From positions 4,392,538 through 4,456,537 of the forward strand of contig NC_044981.1 in the NCBI RefSeq assembly GCF_008728515.1: a DNA stretch of 64,000 nt, given 5' to 3'. Below the pieces are notes generated by a model. It had not been told where the DNA came from. It made no database searches and worked only from the letters and a program-made list of their open reading frames with translations. The first letter of the stretch is position 1. Each line of letters opens with the position of its first letter. The translations under genes and the position numbers were made by a program. Of this stretch, positions 34,681 through 46,690 are shown piece after piece. Source of the stretch: Papio anubis (lineage: Eukaryota > Chordata > Mammalia > Primates > Cercopithecidae).

Positions 34681-34716
34681 GAAATTTTTTTTATATAATA
34701 ATAAAAAAGAATGCAC

Positions 34717-35019
34717 AACCAGACGCGGTGGCTCAATGCCTGTAATCCCAGCACTTTAGGAGGCCGAGGCGGGTGGATCACGAGGTCAGGAGATCGAGAC
34801 CATCCTGGCCAACATGGTGAAACCCCGTCTCTACTAAAATACAAAAAATTAGCCGGGCGTGATGGTGCATGCCTGTAGTCCCAGCTACTTGGAAGGCTGA
34901 GGCAGGGGAATCACTTGAAGCCGGGAGGCAGAGGTTGCAGTGAGCCAAGATCGCACCACAGCACTCCAGCCTGGTGAAAGAACAAGACTCCGTCTCAAAA
35001 AAAAAAAAAAAAAAAAAAA
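34717..35019 (+). mobile_element. Alu (AluY/S type)
   Basis: Complete dimer with 'gatcacgaggtcaggagatc' and a pure A-tail of about 23. Flanked by aatgcac (34710-34716 and about 35019-35025). Tandem to the preceding Alu in the same orientation. Confidence 0.93.
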
Positions 35020-35025
35020 TGCACT

Positions 35026-37317
35026 CACAGAGGATAAAGTGGAAATAAGAGCCACGGGAGCCTTGGGCCAGTGTTGAAGCTCATCAGCAAGGCCCTGAGG
35101 GTCTGCTTCCCTGGAGGCTGGGGCTGAGGTCCCAGGACAAGCCCTGTGAGGGCAGAAAGCACCCACACCAGGCACATCTGGCCTGGAGGCTGACAAGCCT
35201 GAGATGAATGAGCCCGATAGCTATTCCAGCTGATTTCCCTGCGGCCCAGCTAGCATGTAAATCCAGCACCCAGTTGGCAGGCAAGATAATTCCTCAAACA
35301 GAGAGGCCACCTGCCAGAATGGGGCTGAGTGTTCCGATTAGCTAACCAAGGAGAATAGAAAATCTGCCAATGAGGCCGTTTCTAAACACAAAACTGTCTT
35401 GAGGAAGGGGAAAAGAAAGGACTGTAATTCAGTCATGGAGAAGGATGTATAAAAAGGGCTCTGGGCGGGGCTCTATTCCCAGCTCTGCTCCTAACCAGCT
35501 GCATATTTACTCTGCGTTGTAGTGTCCTTGTAAGTACATGAAGAGAGGAGCCTGCAGGAGCTGTGAGGTCACTTCCGCCTCCCACGGTAGACCAGCTCCA
35601 CTCATTCTCCTCAGTCTGGTTTGAGGAGGTGCGGTTGCCACCTTTGTCCACCCCACCTGCGCACAAAGCAGACCGTGCATCCTGCCTGGAGCCAGCGTCC
35701 AACCCAGAGCCAGCGGGGGCCCTGGGGAGTGAGCCCTATGCCCAGGCATCCCAGCCTGTCTGCCCAGCAGGGTGGTCTCACCACAAGCTGTCAGCACCAA
35801 GGAGCAAGGCCCAAGCACTGAGGTCAGATGCCCCGAGGATGCAGGCAGAAATGTCCAGCCTGGGCAAACAAAGTGGAGTCTAACCGGGGTGGGATTCAGG
35901 AGAGAGCCTGCCAGGACCTTCAGCGGTGAGTAGGATGAGCTAGAGACTTGGAAACTGCAAGCAAAGCTGGGCACTTGGACAGGCAGGGACCAGGTGAGGA
36001 GCAAGGCTACAGGTGACGAACGACAGGTACAGGTGGTCAGGACTACGCTGAAAGCTCCGACAGGGGCTCCACACCCCGACTTGGGTGTATCTGGACATGG
36101 CTGACAGTGTGAAGTGCCACCCAGCTCTCTCTTTGAAGCAGGACTTCTTGTCCAGGCGTGGGGCATGTGGTCATTAGGCAGCCTCCTCTTGCCAGCTCCT
36201 ACAGCGTCTGCCTCAGCTGCACCTCTCCCAGAGGAGCCCATGTCCTGAGACTGAAGGAGCACAAAGGTTAGCTTCGAGGCCCTTAGAGGACGGGGTCACA
36301 GTTTGGCTTCTCCCTCAGCCCAGTGCTACTTCCTCCCCAAACTCCATCTCAGGACCTGCTTCCAGAAAACCGAATCTGCAGCTGTGACTGGCTCCGCTAG
36401 CACCTCCAGTGTCCAGCTTAAAGACTGCCTCGTGGGGCCTCTTCAAATGGAGGTCACAGTGCTGCGCTGCAGTCAGCTGACACTGGCCTTCCAGAGTCAA
36501 CTGTGTGCATCTCTTCCCAACTCTGTGTGCAGTGACGGAGGGTGGTAGGTTGAAATCAGCCATGGTGGCAGCATTTGCACCATGGAAATCAACAAACACT
36601 ACAAATCAGAGCTTTTTTTCTCCTGGAGATCTGGTTGTTAAACATCTACCAGCACACCACTGTTTCTGGAGCATAGTAGGATTAGACCATTTCTTGAGAC
36701 CCACTTTGCTCTATGTCACAGTGTTCAGAGAGGAGAAGTTAGGGAAGAGGAGGGAAAATCAGGAGAAATGTGGAATGAAATTGCAAACAGATTATTTCAA
36801 GAGCAGACATTTGGCAGGGTTGGGGAGTGGGTGTGCCTTAGATGCCCTGTTCTTAGGGAGGACTCGGCTGAGCTGGCAGAAGCAGCATATGAAAATCCCA
36901 AACCTGGCATTCCACGTCACCTGGAGGAAGCTGGCTGGGCAAGAGTGTCTCTCTCATGCAGGGAACTGAAGACTTCCCCACTCATCCCAAAGGTGGTTTG
37001 TGGGATCATTTCTCAGTAGTGTACAAGGCAGCCACCACCACCATGCTAAACTCCACCATTTCTGCTGTCCTGGTGAATTACTTCTGGTCTCCCCATCCTC
37101 TAGTAAGGTGAACACAGTCTCTCCTTCTTCTTTTTCCACCCCCAACAATTGCTAGGGTCACACAACAGGCACCTTCCCATCCTTCCCGTATGCCTAAGAA
37201 AGTGGAGTCTCTGACTTGGCGTTGCACTTTGAAAATGTCACCCATAATGCGAGAGGGAAGCTGTGGAAAGTACTGAATACAATCTTTAGAAAGCGAAGCC
37301 TTTTTAGTGAGGAATGC
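35026..37317. other. Longest low-repeat stretch, moderately GC-rich
   Basis: About 2.3 kb with no named transposon apart from the possible MIR. It carries the longest open frame of the window (minus, 35507-36262, 251 codons; P/S/L/G-rich, no recognisable domain or signal peptide) and a plus frame of 154 codons (36505-36969). Composition suits GC-rich non-coding DNA; a lineage-specific gene or non-coding RNA cannot be excluded. Confidence 0.4.
35448..35535 (+). promoter_or_regulatory. TATA box, SP1-like site and splice-donor-like motif in promoter order
   Basis: TATAAAAAG at 35448-35456, GGGCGGGGC at 35463-35471, and GTAAGT at 35530-35535. A start about 30 bp after TATA would give a first exon of roughly 50 bp. 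The SP1 site lying downstream of TATA is unusual. Part of 35470-35530 resembles a MIR. No downstream exon is recognised, so this is a motif cluster, not a proven promoter. Confidence 0.3.
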
Positions 37318-37400
37318 ACATTTATTTGACAAATATGTGTTCAGTGCCCACCGCAAGGCATTTTGCTGGCTGTCGTATTCTATGAAGAGTGGTGAAAGCA
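37318..37400 (-). mobile_element. L2 fragment, minus strand
   Basis: Short match 'atttatttgacaaatatgtg', 'ttcagtgcccaccgcaaggc' to the reverse L2 terminus. Confidence 0.5.
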
Positions 37401-37589
37401 ACCCTATAAAGGAGTCTAACTGGGATGGGTCCCCGCATAGAAGACAATGAAGCTCTGGGCCCTGGAGAAGGTGCAGAATACATTAGCTGTCCATTAAGTA
37501 AGTATGGAGAGAAATTTTTCATTAGGCTATTACATTTGCCTCGGAAAGAATGGCTCATAGGAATGCAATTCACCCATTTTCTAACAGCA

Positions 37590-37650
37590 TTCCGATATGG
37601 CTCATAGTGGAAACATAATAGACACTTGTTAAGTGAATAAATGAGCCAAT
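37590..37650 (+). mobile_element. L2/MIR 3' end remnant
   Basis: The stretch 'agacacttgttaagtgaata' plus aatgag resembles L2 tail ends. Very short. Confidence 0.4.
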
Positions 37651-39029
37651 CTTGACTTTCAGATTACCAGGGACCCACTTTGGGATGATTAATTCTGCCT
37701 TGGGATATGCAGATTGAATAGACACTTAAAAGATCACCAGAGATCCTATGTATGAGCTGACAGAATGCATATTGACTTAAAGAATGTATATGTTAAGAAA
37801 AACAGGAAGCTTGCCAGGAAGCCAAATCAAAACTGGAAAAAAAGATATTCCTGTCATCTGCATGGCCTAAAAGTGACAGACGTCAGAGTGCACTTACTCT
37901 CTTTTCAATTATTTTCCTTGATAACCAGAGGAACAAGTAATATAAACCTCCTTGAAAATGGGAAGAGGCAGGTTTTAAAATTGAGGTCTCCCTCAATGAT
38001 GTATTTTTTTATAAAGACCAAAATGTCAGGGCCCTCCCTTTGAAAACCCCAAGCACCCAAGAGAACTCTTTCTTGAGCATTGAGTGGCAGGATGTAGAAA
38101 AGCAAAGGGAAGTTATGATGGGGGCAGTTGCGTGAGGATAAGGGCGTTGTCAGTACATGCAGCGTGTGTTCTTTCAAGGATTCTAACCTCTCCAGAAGTG
38201 TGTCTTCTTCCTTTTTTGTGAGATGGATGAGAGGCAAAGAACCTTCCTGTGCATTGAAAATCCTTCCCAGCCTCCAGTGACAGGTGAGTCTGGCCCCCTT
38301 GTCCCCAGGTGGACCTGACTGCCCACTTTAGGTCTTGCCACATGAAGAAAGCCGTTCTGCCTGGCAGACTTGCAGCAAGCCTGATGTTTGACCCCGAAAG
38401 CAGAAAATCCTTTGCCCTAGCCACATTCTTTTTGAACTCCATAACAGGGGAGGAAGCTAAGGAGAATCATGCATCAAGAGAAAAAATGTTCATATTCCCA
38501 CTGGAAAGGAAGGTGGGTCCATTTGAAAATATGGTCTAACAGCAAGTGGTACAGAAGCCCAGCCTGGAAAACAGTGCTGTGATGCCCAGGGAATAAAACC
38601 AACCCCGGTGCTTCCTGGGGTCAGGCCAAGGTCTGCAGTCATAACCGCCTGGTCTCCTTCCATTCCCTCCAGCCTCATGGCATGTGGTTCGTGTAGGTGG
38701 CCCAAGTACAAAGGTTATGTATAGATCAGAGCCCTCAGACTGAGAAAGAAAAATTGTTCCAGGAAATCAAGTACTTTATCTGCATGGAGAAAACCAGAGC
38801 CCTGAGAGTAGTTAACCCAGGAGCTTCCAGAGTCCCCCAGAAGGGAAGCCCAACCCCCTTGGGCTCTGAGATACATTGTCATGAGCCCAAAGGGCAGCCC
38901 AGAGGTTGAGGGGTGACAAGGAGGGAGGAGAGAGCCAGCAGACCTGAAGCTCCCCTGCCTGTAAGTGTCAGTCCCCTCCATGCACCATCTTGAGGCCATG
39001 CTTCCAAAGATGGTGCTCATTAGACATTA
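37651..39029. other. Low-repeat segment, no gene recognised
   Basis: About 1.4 kb with frames up to 110 codons on both strands and no motifs. No repeat recognised with confidence. Confidence 0.4.
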
Positions 39030-39535
39030 AGAAAAAAGGGGGCTAACAGAACAAAAACACTTGGGTAAAATAATATCCACAAGGTAGGAAATTTGGAGAA
39101 GATTTTTGAAAGGTTAGAGAAGAAAAAGTTTTGAAAGGACTAAAATATTTAAATATAATTATTATTTTCAAAGAGTTTGGAATAATGAGATAATAATAGA
39201 TATGTAAAAGAAAAGATTAGATGTCTATGAGATTTAAAAGTTAAAAATACAAAAGTAGCATTGAAAGCCAAAAACTATGGAGACGGTAAGTTTACAATGT
39301 AAAAGCAGAAGGTATTGAGGATAAAGAACAAGGATAAAAATACAAAAGCTATAAAAGTAAAGAGGGTTTCTGAGAAATATTTTTTGAGCAAAATAAAAGC
39401 AAAAATCTTGACAATTAGAGAGGCGGTAGAGAGGTAACAGGAAAATACAAAAGGAACTGTTCAACCGTAAGTCAAGGTAATAAAATAAGCTGCTACTTTT
39501 TAGCAAGGTAACAAGTTAATATGTATATAATATAT
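39030..39535. other. A-rich, purine-biased block
   Basis: About 500 bp in which A and G dominate the plus strand (aaaag/aaaat patterns). Very few C's and CpGs. The only longer frame is a 90-codon minus frame made of F/L/Y/S, which follows from the composition. Origin not recognised; possibly an ancient decayed transposon. Confidence 0.5.
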
Positions 39536-39998
39536 GTCAAAAGCCACAAGTGTTCCCTTGCCAATTTCTATTATGATTTCCTCTTTAACCCAAAAACGAT
39601 TTTGGGGAATTGGTTTTATAGTTTTCAGATACATAGATTTCTCTCATGTCATATACTCTTTTTTTAACTGTGGATTTCTAATTTAACTGCATTATAGTCA
39701 GAAGATATGATTGTTTTATCAAGAGGGTCAATTTTGTAAGTATTCAAAGTGTGCTTGAAAATAATGCATAATCACTTTGTTAGGTGCAGAGTTCTCCATT
39801 TATCTAATTTGACCAACTTTTTAATTATGCTGTTGAAATCCTTTGTATCTTTTTTTTTTTTTTACCAGCTTAACCTATTTCCTTATAAATATTCCTTGTA
39901 ATTCTATTGGTTTTGCTTTATAAATATTGAGGTTATCCTAAGAACATACAAATCTGTTACTTCTTGCAGGATTGTTCTTTTCCTATTGTAAATGTTCT

Positions 39999-40302
39999 TT
40001 TTTTTTTTTTCTTTTTTTTTGAGATGGAGTCTTCTCTATCGCCCAGGCTGGAGTACAGTGGCGTGATCTCAGCTCACTGCAGCTTCCACCTCCCAGGTTC
40101 AAGTCATGCTCCTGCCTCAGCCTCCTGAGTAGCCGGGACTACAGGTGCACAACACCATGCCCAGCTAATTTTTGTATTTTTTATAGAGAAGGGTTTTCAC
40201 CATGTTGGCCAGGCTGGTCTTGAACTCCTGACCTCAAGTGATCTGCCGGCCTGAGCCTCCCAAAGTGCTGGGATTACAGACATGAGCCACCGCGCCCAGC
40301 CA
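39999..40302 (-). mobile_element. AluS, minus strand, with 10-bp target-site duplication
   Basis: Full reverse Alu, flanked by taaatgttct at 39989-39998 and 40303-40312. Confidence 0.95.
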
Positions 40303-40512
40303 TAAATGTTCTCCTTTATCCCTATTTATAAATTTTTGACCTAAAATTTATTTGGTCTGCTATTAAATTTGCTATGTCAGTTTTCTTTTTATTAGTGTTT
40401 GTCTGATTTAGCTTTTTTTCATTTAATTTTTAGCTATTCTGTGTCATTTCGTCTTAACTATGTCTCCTATAAATAGCACGAAGCTGAATTTCAGTTTTAA
40501 AACTCAAATCTA

Positions 40513-41140
40513 GGCCAGGCACAGTGGCTCACAACTGTAATCCCAGCACTTTGGGAGGCCGAGGCAGGAGGATCACTTGAGCCCAGGAGTTCAAGATCAG
40601 TCTGGGCAACATGGCGAAACCTGATCTCTACAAAAAACACAGAAAGTTAGCCAAGCATGGTGGCATTCACCTGTGGTCCCAGCTACTTGGGAGGCTGAGG
40701 TGGAAGGATTGCTTAAGCCTAGGAAGTTGGGGCCGGGCGCGGTGGCTCACGCCTGTAATCCCAGCACTTTGGGAGGCCGAGACGGGCGGATCACGAGGTC
40801 AGGAGATCGAGACCATCCTGGCTAACACGGTGAAACCCCGTCTCTACTAAAAAATACAAAAAAAAAAAAAACTAGCCGGGCAAGGTGGCGGCGCCTGTGG
40901 TCCCAACTACTCGGGAGGCTGAGGCAGGAGAATGGTGTGAACCCAGGAGGCGGAGCTTGCAGTGAGCTGAGATCCGGCCACTGCACTCCAGCCTGGGCCA
41001 CAGAGGGAGACTCCGTCTCAAAAAAAAAAAAAAAGCCTAGGAAGGTGAGGCTGCAGTGAGATCGTGTCACTGTACTCTCACCTGGGTGACACAGCAAGAC
41101 CCTGTCTCAATAAATAAATAAATACAAATAAAAATAAAAT
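40513..41140 (+). mobile_element. AluJ interrupted by an AluY
   Basis: The left arm and most of the right arm occupy 40513-40730; the rest resumes at about 41048 and ends in a taaataaataaata tail. The break is filled by the AluY at 40731-41032. Confidence 0.9.
40731..41032 (+). mobile_element. AluY, Old World monkey type, nested in AluJ
   Basis: Starts ggccgggcgcggtggctcac and includes 'actagccgggcaaggtggcg' and 'gagatccggccactgcactc', variants I associate with cercopithecoid AluY. Flanked by aagcctaggaagttg (40715-40729) and aagcctaggaaggtg (41033-41047), one mismatch in 15. Few CpGs are lost, so it is young. Confidence 0.93.
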
Positions 41141-42165
41141 GTGAACATCTATGTCTTTTAAAAGGCCTTCATCTGCATCTATTGAGGACTGTAGCTTGAA
41201 AAAAAAGAAGAAATAAAAAGCCTCCAACAATTTACATTTATTTTAACTACTGAGCTATTTGGGGACATTTCTACCATCTTATTCCTGTGGTTTTGGCTTT
41301 GGTTTTTCCTTTTTCTTCTTCTTTTTTCCTTTCCTAACTTCTCAAACTTTGATAAAGTTTTCTTTATTCCTTAACTTTTGCTGCTTTGGAAGGATATATT
41401 GTGGTCTGTTCTTTAAGTTTTACTCCTTGATTTTTAGCAATCATAATTAACCATAAATATTTATAAGAAAGTTAAATTTATTCAGAGTCTTTATTCTCCT
41501 CTCAAACAAGACAAGAATCTCAGCATGTTTCAACTACTCACTGAACATCCTGTTCCTTGTGAATGCTGTCTAGATGTTGAACATTTCTTTTTTAATGTAC
41601 ACACAAAAAGTAGACTTTCTTCCTCATTGATTATCTTTGTAAAATGTACGTTACCAAGTATTTTATTTGTGTACATCATTGCTTCTTAGATCCTGTACTT
41701 TCTCTCTTGGTTCACTTTTCATCTCATGGAAATTCATGTCTATTAGTTCTTTCTGTGAGAATCTGTAGTTGGTAAACTAATTTAATCTTTGTCTGATAAT
41801 TTATTTATTTTGTCTTAATTTGTAAATAATAGTTTTGCTGGGTACAAAATTTCAGGTTGTCCATGTTTTCCATCAGCACTTTGAAGATACTACTTCATTG
41901 TCTCCTCAAATCTATCATTGTTAAAATGTCTAATTATCATTTTGATAATGATAATAATACTAATTATCATCTTGTATAGGTTTACTGTTTTTTTCCAGTA
42001 CCCTTTAATATTTTATCCTTATTCTTGATATCCAATGTTTTATTACACTGGTGTTGTGTATGCACAAGACATTTATGTGTGGATTTATTTTTACTGATTC
42101 AGTGTATACTTTTAACCTAAGAGCCAGTAGCTTTCTTCAACTCTTAAAAATTCTCATCAATATAC

Positions 42166-42332
42166 AAATGCTCTTCAACTTGCAGTGGGGTTATGTCCCA
42201 GTAAAGTTTCAGGATGGATTTATTGAGATATAACCCCATTGTAAATTAAGGAGCATATTGCTTTTACCCCATCATAATGTAAAAAATTCATAAATCAAAA
42301 TATCATAAGTCAAGGATTATCTGTATCTTCAA
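42166..42332. mobile_element. Small DNA transposon fragment (Tigger/mariner-like)
   Basis: Contains 'cttcaacttgcagtggggtt' and 'catttcataaatcaaaatatc'-like segments ending 'aagtcaaggattatctgtat', the pattern of a non-autonomous Tc1/mariner element with complementary ends. It sits inside the reversed L1. Family name uncertain. Confidence 0.5.
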
Positions 42333-42788
42333 ATATGACAATCCACCATTGAATCAATTATTGACTTTTTCTGGAACTCTTATTATATGATTATTAGAGC
42401 TTTTTGAACTCCCTTCTGTGACTCTTCACTTCTCTTTCATATTTTTTGTTTCATTTTCACTCTGTAGTACTTTCTGGTGATATTTCCAGTTCATCAATTT
42501 TTTCTTCAATTGTGTTTGGTCTAAAGTTTCCATTCAATTTGATCTATTGAATTTTTAGATTTCATTTATCATTGTTCTTATTTCTAGGATTTCAAGTTAA
42601 TTCTTTTCCATATTCACCTAGTGATATTTTATTTCTGCCTTTTTAAAATTACTTCCTATTCATCTTTTAGATAAGTTTTCTTTCCTTGATATCTTTGACC
42701 ATCCAAAGAAGTAATGGCTCAACACAATAGCAGCTATTTTTGATAATGTAGCAGCCCTAGGCAGGCGAACAGCTGTCCTCTGAAGAGT

Positions 42789-43063
42789 CACTAAGGCCAA
42801 GGTGGACAGATCACCTGAGGTCAGGAGTTTGAGACCAGCCTGGCCAAGATGGTGAAACCCCATCTCTACTAAAAAATATAAAAATTAGTCAGGCATGGTG
42901 CCATCCACCTGTAGTCCCAACTACTCGGGAGGCTGAGGCAGGAGAATCGCTTGAACCTGGGAGGCAGAGGTTGCAGTGAGCACAGATTGCACCACTGCAC
43001 TCCAGCCTGAGCAACTCCATCTCAAAAAAACAAACAAACAAACAAACAAACAAAAAGTTTTAG
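42789..43063 (+). mobile_element. AluS, 5'-truncated
   Basis: Begins at aaggccaaggtggacagatc, lacking the first ~45 bases, and ends with a (CAAA)n tail at 43028-43056. Confidence 0.9.
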
Positions 43064-43109
43064 TTTATAGGCTCCTATTGAGTGGAAATTCTCCCCACCA
43101 CCCCCAGCC

Positions 43110-43195
43110 GACTTCTCTCTCTCTCTTTCTCTCCCCCTCCCTCCTCTCACCTCTCTCCTCTGTTTCTTCCTCTCCTCTCTCTTTCTCCACTTACC
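43110..43195. repeat. CT-rich polypyrimidine tract
   Basis: Plus strand almost only C and T (tctctctctctttctctccc and similar). Overlapping serine/proline frames are artefacts. Confidence 0.9.
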
Positions 43196-44124
43196 CCACC
43201 CTGCCTAGCAGTTTGCTGGTCACCTCCACCTGCCCCTCTCTCAGATCTTCCTGTCTTGAACCAAATCTTACAATGATGGCTTAGGAATTCCATGTTGTGG
43301 TGAGTGAGATACCTCAGATTTTGCCTTTGATGCAGCAGGCAGCTTAGCTCAAGTCCTAGATACATGGCTGGATCTCCTCTCTCCAGCCCTCCTGGGTAGT
43401 TGTATAAGCCAGAGGCCCTGAAACAGAATATGCAGCCAGCAGTAACTTTTTTCAGTCTCCTTTGCAGGGAGAGTCCAATCCCATTGCCTAGGTGCATGTA
43501 ATGAGCCTAGCCCAGGACCCCTGCCCCATGTGAAGTGCATTTAGTGCTCATGACTTTGCAGCATATAAACTCTCATCCACTGTGCCTGTTTTAGAACCTA
43601 AATCCAAAAGTCCTGTGACAGCACATCCCCCTGAGTTGTGCTTCTGTTACACTTCTGATCCGTGCAAATTTTGTCCTGTTTTTTAATGTTTCTATGATCT
43701 GTTGTCTTCTCTTTATATGTTCTCTATCACTGATATGTGATTTTTTTGAAGATTTATGGTGGGAATAATGAACTTACAACACCATCTGGATCCTGGTGAA
43801 ACATAAAACCAAGAATCATTGTGGGGAGGCGTAGAAAAAGTAGATGGAAATTAACTGAAACTGGCAAGCAGTGAGAGGGACCAGTGGCCCTCCCTGTCAG
43901 CTGCTCGCTGTCATTCAACGCCCTGCATCCATAGAGAAGAGATACAGGTAGCGTGGTCCCTCCACCCATAAATCAAGGCTCCTCCTCAACTCACAGATGT
44001 CTCCATGTAAGGGCAGGGAGTAGAGTCTTTATACAAAGATCCCTGGGTCCCAGGATAAAATAAGTTGTAGTTATTCTCACTCCTGTACACTTCCTTGACA
44101 ATCAATGTGCTGTATAAAGTAGCA
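43196..44124. other. Low-repeat segment
   Basis: About 930 bp; could include remnants of a reversed L1 leader, but no secure match. A minus frame of 116 codons overlaps the CT tract. No gene recognised. Confidence 0.35.
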
Positions 44125-44372
44125 GCATAGCACAGTGTGGTGGGAGAGGGCTTGAGTATTGTGACCAGAGAACCTAGGTTCAAGCCTCGTCTCTGCCACT
44201 TTGACCTGCAAGACCTTGGGCAGATTGGTGAACCTCTCTGAGCCTCAGCTCTCTCATCTGCAAAATGAGGATAATAATAGTATTTTCCTAAAAGTTGTTT
44301 GTTTTAAATGAACAAGTATGCATAAAGTACCTGGTCTATAGCAGGTGCTATGTAAATATTTGTTAAATTAAA
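44125..44372 (+). mobile_element. MIR SINE, nearly complete
   Basis: In order: 'acctaggttcaagcctcgtc', 'gaccttgggcagattggtga', 'acctctctgagcctcagctc', 'gcaaaatgaggataataata', and a tail 'gcaggtgctatgtaaatat'. Confidence 0.88.
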
Positions 44373-44384
44373 ACATACACATAA

Positions 44385-44680
44385 AGCCAAGCACAGTGGC
44401 TCATGCCTGTAATCCCAGTACTTTGGGAGGCCAAGGCAGTCAGATTGCTTGAGCCCAGGATTTCGAGACAAGCCTGGGCAACATGGTGAATCCCTGTCTC
44501 TACAAAAAAAAAAATACAGAAATTCGCTAGGTGTGGTGGTGTGTGCCTGTAGTCCAGCTACTTGGGAGGCTGAGGTGGGAGGATCACCTGAGTCTGGGGA
44601 GGTTGAGCCTGCAGTGAGCCATGATCATGCTACTGCACTCCAGCCTGGGCAACAGAGCGAGACTCTGTCCTTAAATAAAT
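44385..44680 (+). mobile_element. AluJ
   Basis: Full diverged dimer. The tail has become a (TTATA)n microsatellite. Imperfect flanking repeat: ttaaaacatacac and ttaaaatacacac. Confidence 0.92.
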
Positions 44681-44722
44681 TATATTATATTATATTATAT
44701 TATATTATATTATATTATATTA
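44681..44722. repeat. (TTATA)n microsatellite on an Alu tail
   Basis: About eight perfect pentamer units directly after the Alu. Confidence 0.95.
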
Positions 44723-44744
44723 AAATACACACTTAAGAAGCAGG

Positions 44745-45725
44745 ACTTTACACCACTACTTGGCCATCCCATCCACTGTCAGGGCCTCCCCATCACTGAT
44801 GACTAATTCGAATCTGCATCTCCAGCCTAGGCTCTCTCCAGACCCCTAGCTGTTTATTCCCAGCCGCCTACGAGTTGTCTCTACTGGGATGTCCCACTGA
44901 CTACTCAAACACCGTAAGCCCAAAACTAAATCACCTTGCCCTGCGTTCCCTCCTCAGTGTCGGCAGCATCTTCCACAGCCAAAGAGACTCAGAGTCCTCC
45001 TCGATCCTGCCTTCCATATCACTCCCCACTCCCCCACCTCCTTCCCTCCAACGTGCAAACCACTTCCTTCTAATACACCTAACCTTAGCTAGTCTTCCTC
45101 CTTCACACTCATCCTCTGCTCTCCACCCTCCTATTACTCACCATTAGGTCCTGGACTTCTGCAAGTGTCACATGAACTGTGGTTTCGTATCTGGTCTTTG
45201 AGTCTCTAAGTCTGCCATTCCTCCCCCATCGTTCCACCCTGCTGTCAAGAGCAGTGTTGTATTACAAACCCGATTACCTCTCTCTTCTTAAAACCCTTCA
45301 ATCGCCCTCAGAGCAAAGCCCAATCTCAGGATTCTGTGATCTGGACCCTCTTACCTGGCAGATGTGCCCTCCCTCTGCAGCAGCCACACCTGGACCCCAG
45401 ATGCTTCTTCTCCCTGGAATGCCCTTCTCCACTCATTCTCGATGTACCTGGCGAAAACCTGTGCCACTTGCAAGACTCAAATCAAGGGTCACCACCTTGT
45501 AAAAACTTTCTTGACTTTGTTTTGTTTTTGGCTCCATTCTACCCTGTACAGACTTTTATCATAGACTTTATTCAACGTATTTGTTCACACAACCCGACTC
45601 TGAGCTCCTGGGAGGCACAGGCTGGGTCTTCTTCACCTGAATCTTTGTATCCTCAGCACCTAGAACAGCATCTAGAATACCATGGGCTCTCAGTTTATGA
45701 CAAAGGAACATCGCGAAAGGCCTCA
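44745..45725 (+). mobile_element. L2 LINE, long copy (~1 kb)
   Basis: Contains L2 ORF2 tail signatures 'ctactgggatgtcccactga' and 'ttaaaacccttcaatcgccc', then 'cctggaatgcccttctccac', and the 3' UTR 'cctcagcacctagaacagca'. Open frames of 90-135 codons (44875-45147, 45179-45502, 45336-45743) are remnants of its polymerase region or chance; no intact domain. Confidence 0.85.
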
Positions 45726-45879
45726 GTTGAGTGTCCATCCTGACAGAGCAAGGGCTAAGATCTTGGGGTAGAAACCAGACTGCTTGGGATGGATGAGGAC
45801 GGGGAGGGGCAGGGCTTAGCAGTAACATGCTTTATACAGAATTTAATTCTTCAGGTCATAAGGCCTTAAGCAAAAGATT

Positions 45880-46690
45880 AATACATGTTACAACATAAAA
45901 GGCAAAAAATGTTAACCAGAAAAAACTATTCTAAAAACAAAGTAGGTGAAATATTTGCAATTCATATCACAAAATCATATTGTAATTTTCTCAATATACA
46001 AAGAGCTCTTACAAATCAGTAAGAAAAAAAATCATTCATTCAATGAAGTAGCCAGAGTATATAAATAGTCTTTCACAGAAAACATAAAAATGATTCTTTT
46101 TTTTTTTTTGAGACAGGGTCTCACTCTGTCACCCAAGCTGGAGTGCAGTGGCATGATCTCGGCTTACTGCAGCCTTGGCCTCCCAACCTCAAGCTGTCCT
46201 CCCATCCCAGCTCACTATCCCCTGAGTAGCTGGGACCACAAGCACGCACCACCAGGCCCAGCTAATTTTGTTTATTTTTTACAGAAATGGGGTCTCACTA
46301 TGTTGCCCAGGCTGGTTTGAACTCCTGTCCTCAAGCGATCCTCCCACCTCAGCCTTTTAAAATGTTGGGATTACAGGCATAAGTCACTGCACCTGGTCAA
46401 AAACGATGTTTTAACCACATGAAAACATGTTTTACTTTATTTATGATTAAAGAAATGCAAATCCAAACAACAACGAGTGCCAATTTTCAGAATGGAAAAA
46501 TGCATAAGTCTGGTAATACTAATACATCATGTTGGCCCATGTGGCCCAGGTATGGAGGAGCCTGCATTCATCAACGCTTTGGTGAAAGTGGAACTTTTTG
46601 CAACATTTCCATAGAGAAATTTGTCAATGTCTTTAACATTTTGAATTCACATACATTTAATCCAAATAATTGTATGGGGAAGGGAACAGG
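45880..46690 (+). mobile_element. L1ME-type 3' region
   Basis: 'acaaagagctcttacaaatc', 'aagaaatgcaaatccaaaca' and 'tttggtgaaagtggaacttt' follow the order of the ORF2 C-terminal part of old L1ME elements. An Alu interrupts it at 46096-46398. Confidence 0.7.
46096..46398 (-). mobile_element. AluJ, minus strand
   Basis: Full reverse Alu ending gcacctggtc. Imperfect flanks aaaaatgatt / aaaaacgatg. Confidence 0.92.

Larger units (their letters stand above)
39545..42660 (-). mobile_element. Old L1M/HAL1-like element, minus strand, with nested insertions
   Basis: Reverse-orientation L1: 39545-39998 and 40303-40512 match the ORF2 endonuclease region reversed ('gcattatagtcagaagatat', 'atttggtctgctattaaatt'). 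41140-42160 and 42335-42660 match the ORF1/leader region reversed ('gctgggtacaaaatttcagg', 'ttcagtttcatcaattttttc'-like). Interrupted by Alus at 39999-40302 and 40513-41140 and a small DNA element near 42166. No intact ORF. Confidence 0.65.
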
